34,426 nt of DNA, from NCBI GenBank assembly GCA_022736715.1, contig DZDJ01000031.1, forward strand, positions 1-34,426, written 5' to 3'. The DNA comes from Edaphobacter aggregans (GTDB lineage Bacteria > Acidobacteriota > Terriglobia > Terriglobales > Acidobacteriaceae). Under the pieces are notes generated by a model that worked only from the letters and a program-made list of their open reading frames with translations, had not been told where the DNA came from and made no database searches. This document shows positions 8,512-15,832 of the stretch, piece by piece. Position numbers and translations under genes: made by a program. Position 1 is the stretch's first letter. Every line of letters starts with the position of its first letter.

Positions 8512-9348
8512 TTAGTCGCTGCCCTTCACCTGTCCATATTCCAGCAGCGTCACCAGCAGCACCCCCCCGGCAATGTTGCCCAGCACAGCATGCAGCAGCC
8601 AGCGCCCGTACTGCCACAACGGCAGCGCTCCACGCAGCACCGCTGCCAGAATCTCTCCGCTGGTGGCAATGCAGTGCGCAAAGCCACCCAGTCCCACCAC
8701 AAACGTCAGCAGCCAGATGAGCATCACCGAACCGGTGATCGAATGGCTGCCGCTCACCAGCCACGCCACCATGGCAATAATCCACCCGCCCATCACGCCG
8801 CTCCAGAAGATATGGTTCGAGGGTTGCAAACAGGCCTGCATCCCCAGATGCACCATCGCCGTCAACGTAGCAGGCGCCAGAGCGCTGGTGCGCGATGCCA
8901 GAACAGCAAACAAAAATGCGCCGGCCACATTGGACGGCAACACAATGCCCCACAAACGCAGCGTGCTCCAGAGGTGCCGCCGCTCCGACAACACCAGCGC
9001 CACCGGATACAGCGTGTTCTCTGTAAACAACTGCGCACGCCCCAGAATCACCGTGATAAAGCCAATGGGATACAGCACATGCGCTACGAAATAAGCCGCC
9101 GGAGAGTCCCCCAGGATCGCCGTGGCAATTGACATCGCCAACGCCGTCAGCCCCATCGTAATGCCGCCTGCAATGCCGGAAAGCGCCAGTCCCAGGCTGC
9201 TACGGCTCAGCTCTCGCCGAGCGTTGCGCGAAACCTGTTCGTAAATTTCATCCGCCGTCGGACGGTCCAGCTGCCGCTGTCCGCTCTCCGCACTCTCTGC
9301 CGGTACAGCACTCCGGCTCAACGGTCGTCGCCACGAATTCAACGGCAT
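8512..9348 (-). CDS. Formate/nitrite transporter (FNT) family protein, YfdC-like
   Basis: A 278-residue membrane channel. A polar N-terminal tail of about 50 residues (ADEIYEQVSRNARREL) leads into six hydrophobic segments typical of FNT pentameric channels. QLFTENTLYPVALVL, GSHSITGSVMLIWLL and GFAHCIATSGEILAAVLRG match the YfdC branch more than FocA or NirC. The probable role is passage of a small monovalent anion; the substrate is uncertain. The start is supported by AGGAG about 11 nt before the ATG. It is divergent from the PLP decarboxylase, with 152 bp between start codons. Confidence 0.9.
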   Translation of the reverse strand: MPLNSWRRPLSRSAVPAESAESGQRQLDRPTADEIYEQVSRNARRELSRSSLGLALSGIAGGITMGLTALAMSIATAILGDSPAAYFVAHVLYPIGFITVILGRAQLFTENTLYPVALVLSERRHLWSTLRLWGIVLPSNVAGAFLFAVLASRTSALAPATLTAMVHLGMQACLQPSNHIFWSGVMGGWIIAMVAWLVSGSHSITGSVMLIWLLTFVVGLGGFAHCIATSGEILAAVLRGALPLWQYGRWLLHAVLGNIAGGVLLVTLLEYGQVKGSD

Positions 9349-9470
9349 ACCCAGACATCTCCTCGTTCCTGAACTGTACCAGCTTAGATGCAGACTATCT
9401 CACAGACATCCTCTTCCGGCCCATCGTTTCGCAAAGCGATACGCAGCGCAATCAACCGGCCGCCAAACGC

Positions 9471-9476
9471 TATACT
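9471..9476 (+). promoter_or_regulatory. Candidate -10 box of the decarboxylase gene
   Basis: TATACT, 25 bases before the ATG, in the divergent FNT/decarboxylase spacer. No good -35 was found at 16-18 bp, so this is a weak single-box call. Confidence 0.35.
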
Positions 9477-9500
9477 GCGTTATTGCAGAGAGGAACCAGA

Positions 9501-10853
9501 ATGCTGGAACAGGATTCGCTCACCGTATTGCAGCACGCGCTGCAACAGCTCGATGCCGGATTCACAACGCTGCCTGCCGTCTCCACAGACAACACCGCCA
9601 CCGCGCAACAAATGCAGCCCATCCTGGCCGCCGTGGCCGGGCGCATGCAGGACAACTGTCCTTATTTCCATCCTCTCTACGCCGGACAAATGCTGAAGCC
9701 GCCACACCCCGTGGCCCGCGCCGCCTATGCCCTGGCCACCTGGATCAACCCCAACAACCACGCGCTCGACGGCGGCCGCGCCAGCTCCCGCATGGAGATG
9801 GAGGCCGTGCAGGCGCTGGCCGCCATGTTCGGCTGGAAGCAGCATCTTGGCCACCTCACCAGCGGTGGCACCTTCGCCAATCTGGAAGCCTTGTGGATTG
9901 CCGGACAGCTCACCGGCAAAAAGAAAATTATTGCTTCAGATCAGGCCCACTACACGCACAGCCGCATCAGCGCCGTGCTGGGACTGCCATTCGCCAGCGT
10001 CACTTCTGACGCGCAGGGCCGCATGGACCCGAACGCACTGGAAACCCTGCTGCAAGCAGGCGACATCGGCACTGTCGTCGTCACCCTTGGCGCAACTGCC
10101 ACCGGCGCCGTCGATCCGCTGCCGCGCATCCTGGAGTTGCAGCAGCAGTATGGCTTCCGCATTCATGTGGATGCCGCCTATGGCGGATACTTTGTGCTGG
10201 CCGGCAATCTGGCCCCGCACACGCGCGCTGCCTTCGACGCCATCCACCGCGCAGACTCCATCGTGGTCGACCCGCACAAGCACGGCCTGCAACCATACGG
10301 CTGCGGCTGCATCCTCTTCCGCGACCCCACCGTGGGGCGCTTCTACAAACACGATTCGCCCTACACTTACTTCAGCTCCGAGGAACTGCATCTGGGAGAA
10401 ATCAGCTTGGAGTGCTCCCGCGCCGGAGCTTCCGCCGTGGCCCTGTGGGCCACACAACAACTGCTGCCCTATTCCCGCGACGGCCAGTTTGCACAGGGAC
10501 TGCAGCAGGGCCGCGCAGCCGCGCTGGAACTCCACCGCCGCCTGCAACAGGAGAGCCGCTTCCTCACCGCATTTGCGCCGGAGCTGGACATCGTCCTCTG
10601 GGCCATGCGCGGCAGCTCCGTGGCCGAGTCCTCACAACGCGCCCAGGCCGTCTTCCAGCAGGCCGCAGCACAGGACCTGCATCTGGCGCTGGCGCAACTG
10701 CCCGTCCGCTACTTTCCGGCAGGCACCTGGCCGCAGGCCAGTGCCGCCGGTCACGTCACCTGCCTGCGCTCCGTGTTAATGAAGCCGGAACATCTCCAGT
10801 GGATCGATGCCATCTGGCAACGCCTACAGAAAGCAGCACTTGCAGTCACATAA
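9501..10853 (+). CDS. PLP-dependent group II decarboxylase
   Basis: A 450-residue fold-type I enzyme of the aspartate/glutamate/aromatic-amino-acid decarboxylase family. The PLP-binding lysine is K260 in VDPHKHGLQPYGCG, the ring-stacking histidine is H150 (DQAHYTHSRIS) and the PLP aspartate is D224 (HVDAAYGGY). HLTSGGTFANLEAL binds the cofactor phosphate. The enzyme should release CO2 from an L-amino acid to give an amine or beta-alanine. Substrate choice (aspartate, tyrosine, DOPA, glutamate) cannot be decided by eye. The ATG at 9501 is preceded by AGAGGAA at about 6 nt, better than the in-frame TTG at 9483. A TATACT -10-like box lies at 9471-9476. Confidence 0.93.
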   Translation: MLEQDSLTVLQHALQQLDAGFTTLPAVSTDNTATAQQMQPILAAVAGRMQDNCPYFHPLYAGQMLKPPHPVARAAYALATWINPNNHALDGGRASSRMEMEAVQALAAMFGWKQHLGHLTSGGTFANLEALWIAGQLTGKKKIIASDQAHYTHSRISAVLGLPFASVTSDAQGRMDPNALETLLQAGDIGTVVVTLGATATGAVDPLPRILELQQQYGFRIHVDAAYGGYFVLAGNLAPHTRAAFDAIHRADSIVVDPHKHGLQPYGCGCILFRDPTVGRFYKHDSPYTYFSSEELHLGEISLECSRAGASAVALWATQQLLPYSRDGQFAQGLQQGRAAALELHRRLQQESRFLTAFAPELDIVLWAMRGSSVAESSQRAQAVFQQAAAQDLHLALAQLPVRYFPAGTWPQASAAGHVTCLRSVLMKPEHLQWIDAIWQRLQKAALAVT

Positions 10854-10964
10854 ACTTTTTCTGGCATGGCGAAGGTTATACAAAACACAGCAATTGCAGC
10901 CAATTTCGCGGTTCTCACTACAAAAAAGCCTGATAAAATCGGGGATGTTCTCGGTCCCATGGCG

Positions 10965-11002
10965 TATCGGCTGCCCTGTTGTGCAGAAAAATTCAGCCGA
11001 TA
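10965..11002 (+). other. Stem-loop in the leader of the glucan phosphorylase gene
   Basis: TATCGGCTG (10965-10973) pairs perfectly with CAGCCGATA (10994-11002) around a 20-nt loop. It lies in a 323-bp spacer before the phosphorylase gene, downstream of a possible -10 (TAAAAT at 10934-10939). With no following T-tract it is not a simple terminator. It may be part of a structured 5' leader. The rest of 10854-11088 holds no supportable gene. Confidence 0.5.
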
Positions 11003-11088
11003 TGGCCTGGTACAGATTGCCGGATGCAGTGGACATACCAAGTACCGTGATGCAGGCCAATTGCGGCCACGATCGAGAAGGTGCGTCT

Positions 11089-11157
11089 ATGAAATTTCGC
11101 CAGGACACAAAGCTGTCCGCCACGACAAGTGATCCACAGGCCCTTATTACTTGTTGA
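11089..11157 (+). CDS. Putative 22-residue leader peptide (uORF)
   Basis: A short ORF encoding MKFRQDTKLSATTSDPQALI plus TC and a TGA stop. It has its own ribosome site, GAGAAGG, 7 nt before the ATG. The stop codon overlaps the ribosome site of the phosphorylase gene (TTGTTGAGGAAAGGA), and the phosphorylase ATG is 19 nt further on. This arrangement would allow translational coupling or leader-peptide control. It has no run of a single amino acid of the kind used in classical attenuators. It may be coincidental: the frame is also open upstream without a start of comparable quality. Confidence 0.35.
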   Translation: MKFRQDTKLSATTSDPQALITC

Positions 11158-11176
11158 GGAAAGGAACCCGATACCC

Positions 11177-12964
11177 ATGCAACAACAGCCAGATGCAGTG
11201 AAGCCACCAGGCACTGCATTTCATTTTCTCTCCGGCCACACCGTGGCCTACTTTTCCATGGAAATTGCGCTTTCCCCCAGGATGCCCACCTACAGTGGTG
11301 GTCTTGGCGTTCTTGCAGGAGACACACTGCGCTCCGCGGCAGACATGGGCGTGCCCATCGTTGCCGTCACCCTGCTGCACCGCAAGGGATACTTCCGCCA
11401 GCACCTGAATGCCAGCGGCGAGCAGACAGAGGAGGCCGTACCCTGGAATCCCGAAGCTGTCCTGCGGCCCGTGGAGCCCGTGATCGCCATCACCGTGCAG
11501 AACCGCCCCGTGATGGTGCGCTCCTGGCGCTTTGATGTGAAGGGCGTTTCTGGCCACATTGTTCCCGTTTTCCTGCTCGATACCGACCTGGAACCAAACG
11601 ACCCCTGGGATCGTCGCCTCACCGACCACCTGTACGGCGGTGACACCTACTATCGCCTGTGTCAGGAAGCCATTCTGGGACTCGGCGGCGCGCGCATGCT
11701 GGCCGCCCTGGGCCATCGCCCGGAGGTATTCCACATGAACGAGGGCCACGCCTCGCTGCTGGCTTTGGGCCTGCTGGAAGAACAACTGAACGGCGCGCCA
11801 CTGCTTTCCGCCGGGCCGGAAGAGATTGAGGCCGTGCGCAACCAGTGCGTCTTTACCACGCACACGCCCGTCCCGGCCGGACACGATAAATTCGGGCCCG
11901 ATCAGATGTATCAGATCCTGGGCCAGGAGTACGGCAAAGCGCTGGAGCACTTCGGCTGCCTGCATGAAGGCCTGCTCAATATGACCTACATTGCTCTGCG
12001 CTTCTCGCGCTATGTGAATGGTGTAGCCATGCAGCATGGCAAAGTTTCGCAGCAGATGTTCCCGGACTATTCCGTCAAATCCATCACCAATGGCGTGCAT
12101 GCGCCAACCTGGCTGTCGCAGTCCTTTCACCAGCTCTTCGACAAGCAGATTCCCGAATGGCGCTATGACAACAACTATCTGCGCAACGCCATCGGCATTT
12201 CTGCTTCGGAAATTGTCGCCTGCCATCGCGAAAACAAGCGGCTGCTGCTGCACTCCGTGGCGCAGCGTACCGGGGTGCAACTGCGCGACGATGTGCTGAC
12301 GCTGGGCTTTGCCCGCCGCGTTGCCACCTACAAGCGCGCAAATCTGCTCTTCCTCGACCCGGACCGCCTGGTGCGGATTGCCCACGAAGCCGGTGGTCTG
12401 CAGATTCTTTACGGCGGTAAGGCCCATCCGCACGATGCGGCCGGTAAGGCATTGATCCGTAATGTATTTGAGGCCGCGGCCCGCATCAACTCCGACGCCA
12501 TTCACGTGGTATATCTCGAAAACTACGAGTGGGAGCTGGGCGCGCTGCTCACCAATGGCGTCGACGTGTGGGTCAACACGCCGCGCCGCCCGTATGAGGC
12601 CTCCGGCACCAGCGGCATGAAGGCTGCATTGAACGGCGTCCCCAGCCTGAGCGTGCTCGACGGCTGGTGGATCGAGGGCTGCATTGAAAATGCCACCGGA
12701 TGGGCCCTCGAAGACCACAACATCGAAGACCACAACGAGGATGCGAGCGAAGGCGCCTCCCTCTATGACAAGCTTGAAAAAGTGGTCGTGCCGCTGTATT
12801 ACCGCCAGCCAGAGCAGTGGGCCCGCATCATGCAGCTCTGTATCGCCATCAATGGCTCCTACTTCAACACCAATCGCATGCTGGAGCAGTACGTGGCCAA
12901 TGCCTACTTCCCGGAACAGCATCAGCGCCCCCGTGTGCAAATGCCGGAGCCGGTACTGGTCTGA
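11177..12964 (+). CDS. glgP: Alpha-glucan phosphorylase (GT35, short form)
   Basis: Releases glucose-1-phosphate from alpha-1,4-glucans (glycogen or maltodextrin) using phosphate and PLP. At 595 residues it is shorter than muscle-type phosphorylases (over 800), as in the bacterial short alpha-glucan phosphorylase group. Motifs in order: AYFSMEIALSPRMPTYSGGL, HMNEGHASLL, TTHTPVPAGHDKF, SITNGVHAPTW, RRVATYKRANL, YGGKAHPHDAAGK. The PLP site is EASGTSGMKAALNG, with Lys about residue 482. The ATG 11177 follows GAGGAAAGGA; an upstream in-frame GTG at 11129 lacks such a site. It is transcribed alone and ends at a strong terminator. glgA, glgB and glgC are not nearby. Confidence 0.95.
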   Translation: MQQQPDAVKPPGTAFHFLSGHTVAYFSMEIALSPRMPTYSGGLGVLAGDTLRSAADMGVPIVAVTLLHRKGYFRQHLNASGEQTEEAVPWNPEAVLRPVEPVIAITVQNRPVMVRSWRFDVKGVSGHIVPVFLLDTDLEPNDPWDRRLTDHLYGGDTYYRLCQEAILGLGGARMLAALGHRPEVFHMNEGHASLLALGLLEEQLNGAPLLSAGPEEIEAVRNQCVFTTHTPVPAGHDKFGPDQMYQILGQEYGKALEHFGCLHEGLLNMTYIALRFSRYVNGVAMQHGKVSQQMFPDYSVKSITNGVHAPTWLSQSFHQLFDKQIPEWRYDNNYLRNAIGISASEIVACHRENKRLLLHSVAQRTGVQLRDDVLTLGFARRVATYKRANLLFLDPDRLVRIAHEAGGLQILYGGKAHPHDAAGKALIRNVFEAAARINSDAIHVVYLENYEWELGALLTNGVDVWVNTPRRPYEASGTSGMKAALNGVPSLSVLDGWWIEGCIENATGWALEDHNIEDHNEDASEGASLYDKLEKVVVPLYYRQPEQWARIMQLCIAINGSYFNTNRMLEQYVANAYFPEQHQRPRVQMPEPVLV

Positions 12965-12987
12965 TTTCTTCCACAATCCTCACAGGC

Positions 12988-13030
12988 ATCCGGGCAGCGT
13001 CCGCAAGCGATGCTGCCCGGATTTTCTTTT
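12988..13030 (+). terminator. Rho-independent terminator of the glucan phosphorylase gene
   Basis: A perfect 11-bp GC-rich stem (ATCCGGGCAGC at 12988-12998 with GCTGCCCGGAT at 13012-13022), 13-nt loop, then TTTTCTTTT. It begins 23 nt after the stop codon. Confidence 0.93.
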
Positions 13031-13066
13031 CCGGAACATTCATCGAGAAATCGCCAAAATGACATC

Positions 13067-13084
13067 GTTTGTTTGCAAACAAAC
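13067..13084. promoter_or_regulatory. Perfect 18-bp palindrome, candidate operator
   Basis: GTTTGTTTGCAAACAAAC is its own reverse complement over all 18 bases. It lies 55 nt before the ATG of the secreted LolA-like gene, in its promoter region. Its AT-rich symmetric form suits a dimeric repressor site better than an RNA hairpin, which would have no loop. The regulator is unknown, and no -10/-35 pair was assigned with confidence around it. Confidence 0.5.
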
Positions 13085-13138
13085 TGCCCTGAAAATGGTT
13101 CACTGACTCTAACACCATTCTCGTTTCAGGAGCACAGC

Positions 13139-13948
13139 ATGGCTTGCGCAAACCTGCAGCGTACGGTCCGGTTGCATCCACTGGTACAGGGAATTGGCTT
13201 CTTTGCGCTCCTCTGCGTTGTTCTGCCCCTGTTGGCATCCGCGCAGAACAACGCAGGCAACGGCGTGACCGTTCAGGACATTTCCGACCATTTACAGGCC
13301 ATGAATCGCGTCCGGCAGGCGGCATTGCTGCAATACGAGTCGGAACGAACCTACCAGCTCCAGTACCAGGGCATCGGCGGCGGGCATTTTGCGGAACTGG
13401 TGGTGCAACTGGTCTATCAGGCCCCGGACCAGAAGCATTTCCTCGTCAAATCCGAGAAGGGCTCCAGACTCCTGTGCCACAAGGTCCTCTGGAAGCTGGT
13501 GGAAAGCGAAGAGGAGGCAGCGCAAAAGACCAATCGCCTGCAAATGACGCTCAATCTTCAGAACTACACGATGCAGCTGGTTGGCCAGGAGCTTCTGGGA
13601 AACATTCCAACCTATGTGCTCGATGTGACCCCAAAATCTCCCAGCAAATTTTCCTATCGTGGTCGCGTCTGGATCAGCACTGCCGACTACGCGGTAGTGC
13701 GCATCTCCGGGGAGCCGGCAAAGAATCCCTCCTGGTGGGTCAACCATGCCAGCTTCGATTCGCACTACGCCAAAGTGGGCGACTTCTGGCTACCGGAAGA
13801 AAATATCTCCACCAGCCATGTCCGCATTGGCGGAGAGGCCAGGCTCACCATTGACTACGGCCAGTACCACATCCTGCAGGCCGCGCCATTGCCCGCAGAG
13901 CAAAACTCCGAGCTGGCCCGCACACAATCCATCGGCCCTGCGCAATAG
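13139..13948 (+). CDS. Secreted LolA/RseB-like outer-membrane lipoprotein-sorting protein
   Basis: A 269-residue protein with an N-terminal export signal (hydrophobic GIGFFALLCVVLPLLASAQ at about 21-39), so periplasmic. The mature part resembles the LolA/RseB half-barrel fold. It opens with a helix (VQDISDHLQAMNRVRQAAL), followed by alternating beta strands and the block LLGNIPTYVLDVTPK, YRGRVWISTADYAVVRISG. That block is typical of outer-membrane lipoprotein-sorting-like proteins. The family binds acyl chains or lipoproteins; the client here is unknown. CAGGAG sits 7-8 nt before ATG 13139, which decides the start. It lacks a lipobox. It stands between the phosphorylase terminator and the dispersed repeat copy B. 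Confidence 0.75.
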   Translation: MACANLQRTVRLHPLVQGIGFFALLCVVLPLLASAQNNAGNGVTVQDISDHLQAMNRVRQAALLQYESERTYQLQYQGIGGGHFAELVVQLVYQAPDQKHFLVKSEKGSRLLCHKVLWKLVESEEEAAQKTNRLQMTLNLQNYTMQLVGQELLGNIPTYVLDVTPKSPSKFSYRGRVWISTADYAVVRISGEPAKNPSWWVNHASFDSHYAKVGDFWLPEENISTSHVRIGGEARLTIDYGQYHILQAAPLPAEQNSELARTQSIGPAQ

Positions 13949-13953
13949 TCCTT

Positions 13954-13983
13954 TTCACGTCCGCACGCCACAGCATTTATAAT
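13954..13983 (+). promoter_or_regulatory. Candidate sigma-70 promoter
   Basis: TTCACG (13954-13959) and a perfect TATAAT (13978-13983) are separated by 18 bp, just after the LolA-like gene stop. It would drive transcription through the dispersed repeat copy B into the HAD-UbiA gene, about 300 nt downstream. The rest of the 333-bp spacer holds only the repeat and no supportable gene. Confidence 0.45.
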
Positions 13984-14080
13984 CGACGTAATTATTCTCA
14001 GCACAGTAAAACAAGATCCGCTTCATACCAGTTCCTCCACACACGAATGTTGGTAGTTGGCATTTCTTTTGACCGCTAAA

Positions 14081-14198
14081 GCAGAAGCAGAGAGAGTGCA
14101 GGACGAAGCCACAGGCCTTGAGTCGGCGCGACCAACAGGGAGCGGCGGCAGGGCACTCTCTTCAAAAAACGTACACCTCTCAGTAACTCTGCTTTTGC
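14081..14198. repeat. Dispersed structured element, copy B (12-bp terminal inverted repeats)
   Basis: This 118-nt relative of 3623-3741 has the same orientation on the plus strand. Ends GCAGAAGCAGAG (14081-14092) and CTCTGCTTTTGC (14187-14198) pair at all 12 positions, one as G-T. Two end differences from copy A preserve pairing or swap it for a wobble. An inner stem AGAGAGTGC (14091-14099) with GCACTCTCT (14153-14161) is perfect here and imperfect in copy A. The blocks GACGAAGCC, CAGGCCTTGAG and CAGGGAGCGG are identical in both copies. The copy lies between the LolA-like gene and the HAD-UbiA gene. No transposase or target-site duplication was recognised. Confidence 0.75.
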
Positions 14199-14281
14199 CT
14201 TATTCTGTACTGTTGAGCGTTTCTTACTGTGCAAGCTGTAACCTGCAATCCTGCGTCCTGTAACCGTGAAAGGCGACCCGT

Positions 14282-15736
14282 TTGTCTGAACTTTTGGAAC
14301 AGCCCGCTACCGCAACCCATGCTCAGATTCCCCTCTGCGTGGACCTGGATGGCACCCTGGTTAAATCAGACACGCTCTGGGATTCGGTACTGGCCCTGGT
14401 GCGCCATAAGCCAGCCATGCTGCTGCAATTGCCCTTCTGGGTGATGCAGGGCAAAGCCGCATTCAAGGCCAGGGTCACTTCCGCCGTCACGCTGGACACT
14501 GTTCACCTGCCCATCAACCGCCCGCTGATGCAATATCTGGAGCAGCAGCACGCTTCCGGACGCGCCATTTACCTGGCCACTGCCGCCGATGCGCGCCTGG
14601 CAGAGCGCATTGCGGCCGGGCATCCGCTCTTTGCCGGCGTTCTGGGCAGCGATGGCAGCACCAACCTTGCCGGGGGCAACAAACTGGAGGCCTTCCGCCA
14701 AAAGTTCAGCGACGGACCTTTTGACTACATCGGCAATGCACTGCCCGATGTACCACTGCTGCAAAACTCCGTCGCGCCAATGGTCGCGAACCCGCACTTC
14801 CGTCTGCGCATGGCGCTGCGCGGTAAAAAGATTCAGCCTGCACACGAGTTCCTCGATCGCAAGCCATTCTTCCGCTCTGCGCTGAAGGCCATCCGCGTAC
14901 ACCAGTGGGCCAAAAACGCCCTCATCTTTCTCCCTTTGCTGCTGGCGCATGACCAGGGCCTGCATACGCTGCTGCTGACACTGCTGGCCTTCCTCAGCTT
15001 CAGTCTGTGCGCTTCCAGCACCTACATCGTCAACGACCTGCTGGACATTGAAGCCGACCGCCGCCACCACAAAAAGCGCCTGCGCCCGTTTGCCTCCGGC
15101 GACCTGTCCATCTTTGCCGGTTTTGGAATCATTGCGTCGTTTCTGGCCGTCTCGCTGGCAATCAGCTTCTTCCTCCCGAAGATCTTCCTCTTCTGGCTGG
15201 CCGTCTATACCGCATCCACACTCGCCTATTCCCTGCGCCTCAAACGAATGGTGCTGGTGGATGTCATCCTGCTCTCCGGCCTGTACACGCTGCGCATCCT
15301 TGCCGGTTCCGCGGCCACCGGCATCAAAATTTCCCCCTGGCTGGCTGGCTTCTCCATCTTCTTTTTCCTTTCGCTGGCCATCGTCAAGCGCTTCAGCGAG
15401 CTGGAAAATTTACGGGCCCGCGGCGCGGCTCCCACCAATGGCCGGGGCTACCTGCTCTCTGACATTGAGCAGATGCGCAGCTTTGGCACCTCCAGCGCCT
15501 TTGCTTCGGTCGTAGTCTTTACGCTGTACATCAACGCCATGGGCGATATGCAGCTCTACCACCACCCCAAGCGCCTGTGGCTGCTCACGCCGATCCTCAT
15601 CCTGTGGCTATGCCGCGTCTGGCTGCTGGCCTCGCGCGGCCAGTTGGACGAAGACCCGGTGGTCTTTGCCCTCACCGACCGCCGCAGCATGTTGCTGGGC
15701 CTGCTGGTTGCGCTGGTCGTCCTGCTGGCGCTATGA
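14282..15736 (+). CDS. HAD phosphatase-UbiA prenyltransferase fusion (DPPR synthase-like)
   Basis: A 484-residue fusion. Residues 15-165 form a HAD phosphatase domain: nucleophile motif DLDGTL (D21, D23), T100 in YLATAAD, K134 in GGNK, and final motif IGNALPD, where the first Asp of the usual GDxxxD is Asn152. Residues 200-484 form a UbiA-type membrane prenyltransferase with the metal/diphosphate motif NDLLDIEAD (251-259), then KKRLRPFASG, and LYTLRILAG in the second site. This matches the branch that transfers 5-phosphoribose from PRPP to polyprenyl phosphate (decaprenyl-phosphate phosphoribose synthase). The HAD part may remove the 5-phosphate. The TTG start has GAAAGG 8 nt upstream. It heads a run with the dprE1-like and dprE2-like genes, which supports the pathway. 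Confidence 0.88.
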   Translation: MSELLEQPATATHAQIPLCVDLDGTLVKSDTLWDSVLALVRHKPAMLLQLPFWVMQGKAAFKARVTSAVTLDTVHLPINRPLMQYLEQQHASGRAIYLATAADARLAERIAAGHPLFAGVLGSDGSTNLAGGNKLEAFRQKFSDGPFDYIGNALPDVPLLQNSVAPMVANPHFRLRMALRGKKIQPAHEFLDRKPFFRSALKAIRVHQWAKNALIFLPLLLAHDQGLHTLLLTLLAFLSFSLCASSTYIVNDLLDIEADRRHHKKRLRPFASGDLSIFAGFGIIASFLAVSLAISFFLPKIFLFWLAVYTASTLAYSLRLKRMVLVDVILLSGLYTLRILAGSAATGIKISPWLAGFSIFFFLSLAIVKRFSELENLRARGAAPTNGRGYLLSDIEQMRSFGTSSAFASVVVFTLYINAMGDMQLYHHPKRLWLLTPILILWLCRVWLLASRGQLDEDPVVFALTDRRSMLLGLLVALVVLLAL

Positions 15737-15762
15737 ACGCCTGCCATCTGTATCGCCGCCCT

Positions 15763-15802
15763 GTGCATCTGAATATGGTGCATCTGAATATTCAGATGCA
15801 CC
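15763..15802. promoter_or_regulatory. 26-bp perfect palindrome with an extra direct half-repeat
   Basis: A 14-nt unit GTGCATCTGAATAT occurs at 15763-15776 and again at 15778-15791. The second copy is the left half of a perfect 26-bp palindrome at 15777-15802, with arm GGTGCATCTGAAT. It lies between the HAD-UbiA and DprE1-like genes, ending 30 nt before the chosen DprE1 ATG. It could be a protein-binding site, or an mRNA hairpin that changes expression of the second gene. Confidence 0.75.
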
Positions 15803-15832
15803 ACAATGTTTCGCAGTACCAACAAGGAAGCT

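Noticed and set aside
11147-12976. A 609-codon open frame antisense to the glucan phosphorylase gene
   Set aside because: The plus strand carries all phosphorylase motifs; the antisense product shows no domain and is a high-GC artefact.
14057-14263. A 68-codon frame covering repeat copy B
   Set aside because: The corresponding frame in copy A is broken by a stop and by indels in the A-run, so there is no sign of protein-level conservation.
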